Source: JAIMBK01 sp040755975 (lineage in GTDB: Bacteria; Bacillota; Desulfotomaculia; Desulfotomaculales; Nap2-2B). From it: a stretch of DNA of 25,513 nt. Where the stretch lies: contig JBFLZY010000040.1 in assembly GCA_040755975.1 (NCBI GenBank), positions 1 to 25,513 on the forward strand. The letters are read 5' to 3'. Shown here one piece after another: positions 1 through 6,948 of the stretch (positions are counted from its first letter, which is position 1; every line of letters starts with the position of its first letter). Position numbers and translations under genes: made by a program. The notes beneath the pieces were generated by a model. It was given only the letters and a program-made list of their open reading frames with translations. It had not been told where the DNA came from and ran no database searches.

Positions 1-121
1 TCCGGCGGGCTATCTCGCAACCTACTTCCTCGGCCAGCCGGGCCTCCTCTTCCGTGCATTCCCCCGCACCGATAACCCCTATGTAAAGTAAACCCTTTGA
101 AATATTAAAAGAATTCTTCAT
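1..121 (-). CDS. TIGR00725 family protein (LOG/DprA-like Rossmann fold), 5' part only
   Basis: The minus-strand frame opens at an ATG at 121 and runs off the left edge, so only about 40 residues are visible. They read MKNSFNISKGLLYIGVIGAG, then ECTEEEARLAEEVGCEIARR. The IGVIGAGEC...A..AEEVG.EIA pattern matches the N-terminal nucleotide-binding strand and helix of the TIGR00725 family, which is related to LOG and DprA proteins. The start has only a weak purine stretch (GGTAAGAG) upstream. It lies 41 bp downstream of rex on the same strand and is probably co-transcribed with it. The family has no settled function; nucleotide or nucleoside-monophosphate binding is inferred from the fold. Confidence 0.7.
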   Translation of the reverse strand, partial: MKNSFNISKGLLYIGVIGAGECTEEEARLAEEVGCEIARR

Positions 122-162
122 GCTCTTACCGATTTCTGACGTCCGCCGACCGACGACCTTTT

Positions 163-804
163 TTACAGGCTCTGCGCCGCCTTGAAGCCCAGGTTAAAGG
201 TGAGGATCTCCAGTTTGACGGAAAGGTCGACGTTCCGCACTTCAATCCGGTCCGGCAGGTTTAAAGTGATGGGGGCAAAATTAAGAATGGCTTCCAGGCC
301 GTTTTTGACCATATATTCGGCCACGTCCTGGGCGGCCCGGGGCGGAACGGCAATGATGCCGATGCGCACCTTATGCTTTTCAATTACTTCCGGCATCTTT
401 TCCATGGGCAGAACTTCCAGGTGCCCGATCATTTTGCCAATTTTCATTAAATCGTTATCGAAAACGGCAACAATGGAAAAGCCGCGGTCATTAAACCCCT
501 TGTAAGTACAAAGAGCGAAGCCCAGGTTGCCGGCGCCCACCAGAATCAAAGGCCAATTTTGGTCGAGCCCCAAAATTTTCATCGTATAGCGCATCAAATC
601 TTTAACGTTGTATCCCACTCCACGGGTGCCGAATTCACCAAAGTAGGCCAGGTCTTTACGCACCTGCGCAGGACTAACCCCCACCCCTTCGGCGATTTCT
701 CCAGAGGAAACGGTAGTCACCCCGTTGCGGTCCAGCCTTTCCAGGAACCTGGAGTAAACAGACAACCTGGTGACCGTGGCCTCCGGCACTCGCAATGTTT
801 TCAC
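163..804 (-). CDS. rex: Redox-sensing transcriptional repressor Rex
   Basis: A 213-residue protein. Rex senses the NADH/NAD+ ratio and represses fermentation and respiration genes when NADH is low. The N-terminal winged helix carries the recognition helix SPAQVRKDLAYFGEFGTRGV (roughly residues 44-63). It is followed by a Rossmann domain with the dinucleotide motif GAGNLG (about 90-95), and the C-terminal swap helix ends LEILTFNLGFKAAQSL. I chose the GTG at 804 because AAAGGAGG lies 8 nt upstream. An in-frame TTG further upstream (825) would overlap that ribosome-binding site. The gene follows hemL on the same strand but has its own promoter in the gap. Its position at the tail of a heme operon suggests a link between redox state and heme supply, which is inference. 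Confidence 0.95.
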   Translation of the reverse strand: MKTLRVPEATVTRLSVYSRFLERLDRNGVTTVSSGEIAEGVGVSPAQVRKDLAYFGEFGTRGVGYNVKDLMRYTMKILGLDQNWPLILVGAGNLGFALCTYKGFNDRGFSIVAVFDNDLMKIGKMIGHLEVLPMEKMPEVIEKHKVRIGIIAVPPRAAQDVAEYMVKNGLEAILNFAPITLNLPDRIEVRNVDLSVKLEILTFNLGFKAAQSL

Positions 805-902
805 TGCTGGCTCCTCCTTTTGCAAATCAAGATCGAAAAATTTTCAGAACAGTATTTAAATGGGCCAACTTAATGTACCCAAATTCACATATTCCATTTA
901 TT

Positions 903-931
903 TTATAACATTACGGGAGCACTTTTGTCAA
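903..931 (-). promoter_or_regulatory. Sigma-A type promoter for rex
   Basis: On the minus strand a perfect TTGACA (926-931) is followed after 17 bp by TTATAA (903-908). A -10 of TATAAA with 18 bp is equally readable. The -35 overlaps the hemL stop codon, so rex can be transcribed apart from the heme operon. A TGTGAA half-site lies downstream in the leader, but I see no full Rex palindrome. Confidence 0.7.
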
Positions 932-2229
932 ATAACTTTTTTTAATTCCCGGAAAGCCCTGGCGGCTGCGTCGATTGTGTAGTCAAGGTGCCCGGGGGTG
1001 TGGGCAACGGAGATAAACAGGGCTTCAAACTGGGACGGCGCCAGGTAAACACCCTGGTTCAGCATGCTCTTAAAGAAAGCGGCATACCGGGCGGTGTCGG
1101 AAGACAAGGCGGTCTCGTAATCCACCACCTCTTTTTCGGTAAAGAAGGCGCAGAGCAGCGACTCGACCCGGTTGACGGCTATTTTTAACCCCGCTTCCCG
1201 GGCGGCGGCAAGCAAACCTTCCGCCAACCGGGCCCCTTTGCCGGCAAGTTCCCGGTAAATGCCCGGCCGCTGGAGCACCTTCAGGGTAGCCAAGCCGGCT
1301 GTGACGGCCAGGGGGTTGCCGGACAGGGTGCCGGCCTGGTAAACGGGCCCCTGGGGAGCAACCTGCTCCATGATTTCCCTCTTCCCCCCGTAAGCGCCTA
1401 CCGGGAGGCCGCCGCCGATGATTTTTCCAAAACAGGTAAGGTCGGCTTCAATCCCGTATAATTCCTGGGCGCCGCCGTAAGCCACCCGGAAACCGGTAAT
1501 GATCTCGTCAAAGATAAGGAGCGCGCCGAAGCTGCGCGTCAGCTCCCGCACCCCCTCCAAAAAGCCCGGCCGCGGCGGCACCACGCCCATGTTGCCGGCC
1601 ACGGGTTCGATAATGACGGCGGCGATCTCGGCTCCTTCCTGTTCAAAGAGGCGTTCGAGCGTTTCCAGGTCGTTATAGGGGGCGGTCAGCGTGTTCACGG
1701 CGACGTCGGGCGGTATCCCGGGACTGGTGGGCACGCCGAAAGTAAGGGCGCCGGAGCCGGCCTTCACCAGCAGGTAATCGGCGTGGCCGTGGTAACACCC
1801 GGCAAACTTGACGATTTTAGCCCGGCCGGTCCAGGCCCGGGCCAGGCGCAGGGCGCTCATCGTCGCTTCCGTTCCCGAGTTGACCAGGCGCACCATTTCG
1901 CACGAGGGAAAGGCCGCCACGATGGCCCTGGCCAGTTCGACCTCCAGCTCCGTAGGCGCGCCGAAACTGGTCCCCCGCTCCAGACACCCCGCAAGGGCGG
2001 CCATAACTTCCGGATGGCGGTGGCCGAGAATCAGCGGCCCCCACGAACAAACGTAGTCAATGTAACGGTTGCCGTCCACGTCGTAAAGATACGCGCCGTC
2101 TCCCCGCGCGATGAACACGGGGTCCCGGCCGACGGCCTTAAAGGCCCGGACGGGACTGTTTACTCCCCCCGGCAGATAGCGCCGGGCTTCGGCAAACAAC
2201 TCCGCTGATTTGTTAAACCCGGGGGGCAA
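928..2229 (-). CDS. hemL: Glutamate-1-semialdehyde 2,1-aminomutase
   Basis: This PLP enzyme converts glutamate-1-semialdehyde to 5-aminolevulinate, the second step of the C5 pathway. At 433 residues it has the family's usual length. The start PGGVNSPVRAFKAVG (20-34) is the classic N-terminus. NSGTEA lies at 117-122, the DEIITGFR segment at 241-248, and the Schiff-base lysine is K269 in CFGKIIGGGLPVG. The TTG at 2229 was chosen because AGGGGG lies about 9 nt upstream and the residues before PGGVNSP fit homologues. It is the last gene of the tetrapyrrole run and overlaps by 17 nt the tautomerase-like frame upstream, which suggests translational coupling. Its partner HemA is encoded at the other end of the operon. 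Confidence 0.96.
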   Translation of the reverse strand: MPPGFNKSAELFAEARRYLPGGVNSPVRAFKAVGRDPVFIARGDGAYLYDVDGNRYIDYVCSWGPLILGHRHPEVMAALAGCLERGTSFGAPTELEVELARAIVAAFPSCEMVRLVNSGTEATMSALRLARAWTGRAKIVKFAGCYHGHADYLLVKAGSGALTFGVPTSPGIPPDVAVNTLTAPYNDLETLERLFEQEGAEIAAVIIEPVAGNMGVVPPRPGFLEGVRELTRSFGALLIFDEIITGFRVAYGGAQELYGIEADLTCFGKIIGGGLPVGAYGGKREIMEQVAPQGPVYQAGTLSGNPLAVTAGLATLKVLQRPGIYRELAGKGARLAEGLLAAAREAGLKIAVNRVESLLCAFFTEKEVVDYETALSSDTARYAAFFKSMLNQGVYLAPSQFEALFISVAHTPGHLDYTIDAAARAFRELKKVI

Positions 2230-2431
2230 GGCTCTTTACCCCCTGTTCCGCACTTTTATCCTGCCTTTCCGACAAGAGGACGCCTCCTTTTGCAAGCATG
2301 TCCCGACTGGTTTCCACGAAGTGGATAGTGATCCATTCCGGATCTACGCCTGCTTCTTCTGCAATTACTTTAAAAAATATTTCATACTGCTCTTCTTCAG
2401 TTCGGCCGTACTGAACAGGAGCTGATAGTCG
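2213..2431 (-). CDS. Tautomerase-like reading frame in -1 frame after ahbB, no normal start codon
   Basis: Between ahbB and hemL one frame stays open for 72 codons. It begins inside ahbB after a TAG and ends at a TAA within the first codons of hemL. The part after the ahbB stop reads KVIAEEAGVDPEWITIHFVE, then TSRDMLAKGGVLLSERQD. That resembles the C-terminal half of 4-oxalocrotonate tautomerase proteins (G-V-P-P-E-x-V-x-V...E...W-x-x-G-G-V-L-L-S-E-R). No ATG, GTG or TTG opens it upstream of the homology. Access could come from -1 frameshifting in ahbB (giving a 207-residue AhbB-tautomerase fusion), from a rare ATT start, or not at all if it is a remnant. The family assignment rests on my reading of the pattern only. 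Confidence 0.4.
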   Translation of the reverse strand, partial: RLSAPVQYGRTEEEQYEIFFKVIAEEAGVDPEWITIHFVETSRDMLAKGGVLLSERQDKSAEQGVKSLAPRV

Positions 2432-2835
2432 CTAACGCCCGCGGCCTCCGCGATCCGGGCGGCTGCTTCGCGGCACTGCTCCTCCGTCCGGCCGTGCAAA
2501 ACGACATACAAATTATAGGGCCACCCGGGAGCACGGGCCCGCTCGTAACAATGGGTCACTTCCGGAAAAGAAGCCATTATCCGCCCTACTTCCGGCACCC
2601 GCTCGTCCGGCACCCGCCAAACCACCATGGCGTTGGCCACGTAACCCAGATCCTGATGCCGCACGGCGGCGCCAAATCGGCGGATGACGCCGCGCTCAAT
2701 AAGTTCCCGTACCCTGGCCAGCACTTCCGCTTCGCTCATCCCCAGTTTTTGGGCAATCGCCAGAAAAGGTCGCTTGACCAGGGGCAGGCCTTCCTGAAGT
2801 TCGCGCACAAGCGCCCGATCCAGTTTATTCAACAT
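2365..2835 (-). CDS. ahbB: Siroheme decarboxylase, AhbB subunit
   Basis: A 156-residue Lrp/AsnC-type protein. With AhbA it decarboxylates the C12 and C18 acetate side chains of siroheme to give 12,18-didecarboxysiroheme. An N-terminal winged helix-turn-helix (about 1-60) leads into IRRFGAAVRHQDLGYVANAM (51-70) and then VVWRVP. Next come FPEVTHCYER and WPYNLYVVLHG, the signature that separates these enzymes from true Lrp regulators. The C-terminus LLFSTAELKKSSMKYF is the usual AhbB ending, so the gene is complete. It starts 8 bp after the ahbA stop. The last codons contain a T TTT TTA run with a tautomerase-like frame behind it in -1. Confidence 0.92.
   Translation of the reverse strand: MLNKLDRALVRELQEGLPLVKRPFLAIAQKLGMSEAEVLARVRELIERGVIRRFGAAVRHQDLGYVANAMVVWRVPDERVPEVGRIMASFPEVTHCYERARAPGWPYNLYVVLHGRTEEQCREAAARIAEAAGVSDYQLLFSTAELKKSSMKYFLK
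2371..2377 (-). promoter_or_regulatory. Candidate -1 slippery heptamer T TTT TTA at the ahbB end
   Basis: Read in the ahbB frame the minus strand is TAT TTT TTA AAG TAA, so T TTT TTA has the X XXY YYZ form used in -1 programmed frameshifting. The zero-frame stop follows two codons later. A -1 slip continues into the tautomerase-like frame. A small stem GATCC-GGAAT-GGATC lies about 25 nt downstream. No clear internal Shine-Dalgarno stimulator is visible. Function is inferred only. Confidence 0.3.
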
Positions 2836-2843
2836 GCCGCTCC

Positions 2844-3296
2844 TTAAGCAAGGTCGAAATTAACCCGGATTTTAAAAATATTGACGGCGGGCAGGACAAG
2901 ACATTCGTTTATACCCGTGCGCTCTTTAATTTCCCGGAGAGTTTCGTTCAGCCCGGCTTCCGACCCGGCCAGGATGGTAAACCACATGTTATATTCGTGA
3001 TCCCGCAGATAGTTATGGGTTACGCCCGGGTGCCTGTTCACCTCGGCGGCCACCTCCGCAACGCGCTCCGCGGGCACTTTGAAAGCGCAGAGCGTTCCCA
3101 CGTAACCCACCTTCCGGGAATCAAAAATGGCCCCCAGCCGCCTGATGATTTTCGCTTCGATCAGCCGCCGCAGGCGGCCGATCACTTCTTCCTCGGCAAC
3201 TCCCAATTCCTGCGCCAGTTCGCGGTAAGGTTCCGGCGCCACCGGCAAGCGCGTCTGCACCAGGTTCAACAGGCGCCTGTCCAGTTCGTCCAACAT
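2844..3296 (-). CDS. ahbA: Siroheme decarboxylase, AhbA subunit
   Basis: A 150-residue partner of AhbB in the siroheme decarboxylase heterodimer. An AsnC-like winged helix (about 1-55) is followed by IIRRLGAIFDSRKVGYVGTL and CAFKVP, then HPGVTHNYLRDHEYNMWFTI. Both are highly typical of AhbA/NirD-NirH proteins and not of amino-acid-sensing Lrp. The ATG at 3296 has AGGGGAG 13-14 nt upstream, and that purine stretch is the tail of the 52-bp repeat that precedes the gene. ahbB follows after 8 bp and the two are surely co-translated. A repeat-filled gap of about 230 bp separates ahbA from ahbD. Confidence 0.93.
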   Translation of the reverse strand: MLDELDRRLLNLVQTRLPVAPEPYRELAQELGVAEEEVIGRLRRLIEAKIIRRLGAIFDSRKVGYVGTLCAFKVPAERVAEVAAEVNRHPGVTHNYLRDHEYNMWFTILAGSEAGLNETLREIKERTGINECLVLPAVNIFKIRVNFDLA

Positions 3297-3312
3297 TAAA
3301 GATCAGCTTCTC

Positions 3313-3364
3313 CCCTGAAAATAGATCCTGGCTTGCCGTCCGTTTGCCGTCGCTCCGATACTTC
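3313..3364 (-). repeat. 52-bp dispersed repeat, copy B (between ahbD and ahbA)
   Basis: This stretch aligns over its whole length with 5725-5776. The shared core CGTTTGCCGTCGCTCCGAT is exact, and the flanking CCCTGAAAA.TAG and .CTTC also match. On the minus strand its end supplies the purine-rich stretch ahead of ahbA. A partial inverted match, GGCAAA(G)CGGACGGCAAGCC, occurs on the plus strand at 3573-3592. Confidence 0.75.
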
Positions 3365-3524
3365 GGGCCGACGAGACAGCGGCTTGGTTCGGAGCGAACC
3401 AGGCAGCGCTGCAAAATGCGCGTGATCCATTAGTCCTTTTGCTCCACTTTGACTTACCGGCATCTCCTGTTTCTTCTTTAGCATAGTGTAAACTAGCGCG
3501 TTTCGCGCTGCCGGTTCGCTGACC

Positions 3525-4661
3525 TCACCTGCGCCGTGTCTCGTTACCGGCCCTTCGCATATGTCGCTCCTGGCAAAGCGGACGGCAAGCCGGCGGTTTT
3601 TGTTCTTTATGGTGGAAACGAACGCTCCCATGAGCAACTCCCTCGAAAATTGGGCTTTCGTTATCCGACTCTCCGCCTTCCGACCCCCGATAATCGCACC
3701 AGGGCTCCTCGGCCATGTAATCCCCGGTGTAAAAGTACGCACGCGCCCGGCAGCCGCCGCAGATTTTCCGGTACGCGCAGGCGCCGCAGGCGCCCTGGTA
3801 GGCGCCGGAACGAAGCCTGTGCAACACCGGGTGATCCCGCCACAGTTCGCTAAAACGAACCTCCCGGACGTTTCCCAGCTGGATGTTCAGGTAAGCGCAG
3901 GGCTGGACGTTTCCCTGCGGGTCGATGATACAGTAGGCAACGCCGGCCAGGCAGCCGCGGGTGAACCGGGTCTTGATCCCCAGCTGCCGGGCTATGCGCA
4001 TAAACTGGGGAGCGCAGGTCGGCTTCAGTTCGATGTCTACCTGCAGCTGTTTTTGCAGAATTCGGCGCAACAAGTCTTCGTACTGGGCGGAGCGCAATGA
4101 TTCCTCTTCAATATTTACCGCCCGGCCGGTGGGCACCAGGAAGAAAATGTGGTGTGCCCGGGCCCCTTTTTCCACGGCAAAGTCGGTTAAATCCTCTATC
4201 TCCCGGTAGTTCCAGTCGACCACGGTGGTATTCACCTGGAAGGGCAGGCCCGCCTCGCGGCAGACCCGCATTCCTTCCACCGCCGCCTGCCAGGCGCCGG
4301 GGGAGCCGCGCCAGTGGTCGTGGCGCCCGGGATCGACGCTGTCCAGGCTGATGCCCATGACCTGGGCGCCGGCTTCTTTCAACCGGCGGGCCGTCGCCGG
4401 GGTCAGCAGGGTGCCGTTGGTACCGAAGACGGGCCGCAAGCCTGATTTGTGCGCGTGTTCTACCAGAGTATGGATATCGGGGCGCAAAAGCGGTTCGCCG
4501 CCGCTGAAAATCATTACTTTAAACCCCGCCCGGACAATCTCTTCAATTAAGGCCAGCCCTTCGGCGGTGGTCAGTTCTTCGCCGGCTTTGTCTTTCGCGT
4601 CGCGGTAGCAGTGCCGGCAACGCAGGTTGCATTCGTTGGTGGTGTTCCAGGAGATGATCAT
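3525..4661 (-). CDS. ahbD: Radical SAM heme synthase AhbD (NirJ2-type)
   Basis: AhbD oxidatively decarboxylates the two propionates of Fe-coproporphyrin III to vinyl groups, making heme b. The radical SAM motif CNLRCRHC sits at residues 11-18 after MIISWNTTNE. FSGGEPLLRPD follows, then GTNGTLLT and MGISLDS. The C-terminal auxiliary cluster cysteines lie in CGACAYRKICGGCRARAYFY. The family normally ends near GDYMAEEPWCDY. Here about 50 extra residues follow, rich in basic residues, and they begin inside a diverged copy of the repeat seen after ahbC, so the tail may be repeat-derived. The ATG has AGGAAGGG overlapping the hemB end. AhbC and AhbD were told apart by their N-termini and by the GRAVNIEEES and APQF segments. 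Confidence 0.88.
   Translation of the reverse strand: MIISWNTTNECNLRCRHCYRDAKDKAGEELTTAEGLALIEEIVRAGFKVMIFSGGEPLLRPDIHTLVEHAHKSGLRPVFGTNGTLLTPATARRLKEAGAQVMGISLDSVDPGRHDHWRGSPGAWQAAVEGMRVCREAGLPFQVNTTVVDWNYREIEDLTDFAVEKGARAHHIFFLVPTGRAVNIEEESLRSAQYEDLLRRILQKQLQVDIELKPTCAPQFMRIARQLGIKTRFTRGCLAGVAYCIIDPQGNVQPCAYLNIQLGNVREVRFSELWRDHPVLHRLRSGAYQGACGACAYRKICGGCRARAYFYTGDYMAEEPWCDYRGSEGGESDNESPIFEGVAHGSVRFHHKEQKPPACRPLCQERHMRRAGNETRRR
3650..3695 (-). repeat. Possible diverged copy C of the 52-bp repeat in the ahbD 3' end
   Basis: The plus strand reads CCCTCGAAAATTGGGCTTTC, close to CCCTGAAAAATAGGCTTTCG at 5725. It then diverges. It falls exactly where AhbD homology ends and the extra C-terminal tail begins. 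The match is short and uncertain. Confidence 0.35.
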
Positions 4662-4670
4662 TAGTTACGT

Positions 4671-5657
4671 TTACCCTTCCTCACCGGAGTTTAGCCAGCG
4701 GGCGGCGTCTTTGGCGTGGTAGGTCAAGATGAGGTCGGCGCCGGCGCGCTTGATGGCCGTCAGGATTTCCAAAACAACGGCGCGCTCCTCACACCACCCT
4801 TTTTGGGCCGCCGCCTTGACCATGGCGTACTCCCCGCTGACGTTGTAGGCGGCCACCGGGCAGTCAAACCTGTCCTTAACCTGGCGGACAATGTCCAGGT
4901 AGGCCAGCGCGGGCTTGACCATCACGATGTCGGCCCCTTCTTGAATATCCAGCTGCACCTCCCGTAACGCTTCCCGGGCGTTGGGGAAGTCCATCTGGTA
5001 GGATTTGCGGTCCCCGAACTGCGGGGCCGAGCCGGCGGCTTCCCGGAACGGGCCGTAAAAGGCGGAGGCGTACTTGGCCGAATAAGCCATGATGGGCGTC
5101 TGGGCGTACCCCGCCGCGTCCAGCGCTTCCCGGATGGCCTTCACCCGGCCGTCCATCATGTCGGATGGGGCGACCATATCCGCGCCCGCCCGGGCGTGGG
5201 AAACGGCGGTGCGGGCCAGCAGTTCCAGGGTGGGGTCGTTGAGCACCCGCCCGTTTTCAACCACGCCGCAGTGCCCGTGGCTGGTGTACTCGCACAGGCA
5301 GACGTCGGTAATCACCGCCAGTTCCGGCAGTTCCTTTTTAATGGCGCGGACTGCCTGCTGCACGATGCCTTCGTCGGCGTAGGCTTCCGAAGCGGCCTCG
5401 TCTTTTTGGGCGGGGATGCCGAAGATGAGGACCGCCATCACGCCCAGTGCCCTGGCTTCCGCCAGTTCCGCCAGCAGCGTGTCAATGGAAAAATTATCTA
5501 CCCCGGGCATTGCTTCAACGGCCCGGCGTACTCCCCGGCCGTGGGTCACGAAGACGGGATAAATGAGATCGTCCACCGCCAGCCGGGTTTCCCGGACCAT
5601 CCGGCGCAAACGTTCATTGGCCCGCAGCCGGCGAAGACGTGTAACCGGGTAACCCAT
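4671..5657 (-). CDS. hemB: Delta-aminolevulinic acid dehydratase (porphobilinogen synthase)
   Basis: Condenses two 5-aminolevulinates into porphobilinogen. The 328-residue protein is full length. It has the zinc-type cysteine cluster C120, C122 and C130 in DVCLCEYTSHGHCG, so a Zn-dependent form is expected. The two Schiff-base lysines are K195 in MAYSAKYASAFYGPFR and K248 in DIVMVKPALAYLD. APSDMMDGRV (163-172) is also typical. The ATG at 5657 follows AGGGGGTAAACA. It lies between the two radical SAM genes, 9 bp before ahbD. Upstream the gap to ahbC carries a perfect 14-nt palindrome (5701-5714) and the repeat copy at 5725-5776. Confidence 0.97.
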   Translation of the reverse strand: MGYPVTRLRRLRANERLRRMVRETRLAVDDLIYPVFVTHGRGVRRAVEAMPGVDNFSIDTLLAELAEARALGVMAVLIFGIPAQKDEAASEAYADEGIVQQAVRAIKKELPELAVITDVCLCEYTSHGHCGVVENGRVLNDPTLELLARTAVSHARAGADMVAPSDMMDGRVKAIREALDAAGYAQTPIMAYSAKYASAFYGPFREAAGSAPQFGDRKSYQMDFPNAREALREVQLDIQEGADIVMVKPALAYLDIVRQVKDRFDCPVAAYNVSGEYAMVKAAAQKGWCEERAVVLEILTAIKRAGADLILTYHAKDAARWLNSGEEG

Positions 5658-5721
5658 TGTTTACCCCCTACTCTGAAAATAAATTTTCATCGTCTGATGG
5701 TGCCGCTTGCGGCATGGGGAA

Positions 5722-6948
5722 CTACCCTGAAAAATAGGCTTTCGCCCGCCGTTCGTTTGCCGTCGCTCCGATGCTTCTTGGCTTAATCTCTTCATCATGC
5801 AAATAACAGGCCGGATCGGGCGCCCAGTAATCGCCGTAAACGGCCTCGGCGCGCCCGCGGGAGTTGCCGTTGCAGATCTCCAGGAAGCGGCACCTGGCGC
5901 AGCGCCCCTTCAGCAGGCCGGGCCGGTTCCGCAATCCGGCCAGGACGGGATGGGAAACGTCCTGCCAGATTTCGCTGAATTTACGTTCTCTTATATTACC
6001 AAAAGTATGGTTAAATGTAAACTGATCCGGGTGAACATTTCCTTCCCAATCAACGGCCCCGATGGCGACGCCGCAGCGGTTGCCCCCGTTGCAGCGCAGC
6101 AGCCGGTAGGCGCTTTCAGCCCGGTCCCGGTCCTCCCGGGCTAAACGCAGGTACAGGTACGCTCCGTCGGCGTGGTTGTTCACCGTGAGCACTTCCACGT
6201 TTTTGCCGCGGCGGCAAAAATCCAGCGTCTTTTCGATAATTAAATCCATTGCCCGGCGGCGCTCCCGGTTTGTTACGTCCTGGTCGATCATGGCACTGCC
6301 GCGGCCGGCGTAGGCCAGGTGGTAGAAACAGATCCGTTCAATGCCCTCGCGGTCAGCCAGGGCAAAGATGGCGTCCAGTTCGTCCAGGTTGTGCCGGCTA
6401 ATGGTAAGACGCAGCCCCACTTTTTGCCCCGCCGCCAGGCAGTTCCGGATGCCCTGCAGGGCGGCGTCGAAAGCTCCGCTGCACCCCCGGAAGGCATCGT
6501 TGTTTTCCCCGACACCGTCTAAACTGATGCCCACGTAACTGACCCCGTGATCCTTAATTTTGCGCGCCAGCTCACGCGTAATCAACGTGCCGTTGGTGGA
6601 AACGGTCAGGCGCAGGCCCAGGGAAGCGGCGTACGCGGCCAGCTCGAAGAAATCCGGCCGGAGCAGGGGCTCCCCTCCGGAAAGCAGCAACGCCGGAACG
6701 CGCAAGGCGGCCAGATCGGCAAGCAGCTTTTTGGCTTCCCCGGTGGTCAGTTCATTGGCCGCCGCCCGGCTGCCCGCCGCCGCGTAGCAGTGCCGGCAGC
6801 GCAGGTTGCAGGCGCGCGTCATGTTCCAGGCAACCACCGGCCCCAATCCTTGCGCCGCGCCGCTGCTCTGGCGCCGCGCGGTTTCGTTGTACCGCAGGGT
6901 GTCGCCGAAGTTTTGGGAATCACAGAGCAGTTTTGTCACGCTAAGCAT
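5722..6948 (-). CDS. ahbC: Radical SAM 12,18-didecarboxysiroheme deacetylase AhbC (NirJ1-type)
   Basis: Removes the two acetate side chains of didecarboxysiroheme to leave Fe-coproporphyrin III. The 408-residue protein starts MLSVTKLLCDSQNFGDTLRY, as AhbC/NirJ1 proteins do. The [4Fe-4S]-SAM motif is C47, C51, C54 in WNMTRACNLRCRHCY. Then come LLSGGEPLLRPDFFELAAYA, VSTNGTLIT, VGISLDGVGENNDAFRG and DWEGNVHPDQFTFNHTFGN. The C-terminal cysteines are GRCARCRFLEICNGN and PDPACYL. The ATG overlaps the cobA-hemD stop by 13 nt, so coupling is expected. The last 18 residues after DEEIKP lie inside the 52-bp repeat, suggesting that an inserted element rewrote the C-terminus. Confidence 0.92.
   Translation of the reverse strand: MLSVTKLLCDSQNFGDTLRYNETARRQSSGAAQGLGPVVAWNMTRACNLRCRHCYAAAGSRAAANELTTGEAKKLLADLAALRVPALLLSGGEPLLRPDFFELAAYAASLGLRLTVSTNGTLITRELARKIKDHGVSYVGISLDGVGENNDAFRGCSGAFDAALQGIRNCLAAGQKVGLRLTISRHNLDELDAIFALADREGIERICFYHLAYAGRGSAMIDQDVTNRERRRAMDLIIEKTLDFCRRGKNVEVLTVNNHADGAYLYLRLAREDRDRAESAYRLLRCNGGNRCGVAIGAVDWEGNVHPDQFTFNHTFGNIRERKFSEIWQDVSHPVLAGLRNRPGLLKGRCARCRFLEICNGNSRGRAEAVYGDYWAPDPACYLHDEEIKPRSIGATANERRAKAYFSG
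5725..5776 (-). repeat. 52-bp dispersed repeat, copy A (ahbC 3' end)
   Basis: Nearly collinear with 3313-3364, including an exact 19-nt core CGTTTGCCGTCGCTCCGAT. It encodes the last residues of AhbC and its stop codon. Two copies sit in the same orientation in one operon, each behind a radical SAM gene. Confidence 0.75.

Noticed and set aside
840..900. TGTGAA half-site upstream of rex as a Rex operator
   Set aside because: No TTCACA partner at the proper spacing, so autoregulation cannot be supported from the sequence.
3296..3742. 148-codon minus-strand frame between ahbD and ahbA
   Set aside because: It overlaps the end of ahbD in another frame, is full of repeat-derived sequence and shows no family pattern or convincing start.
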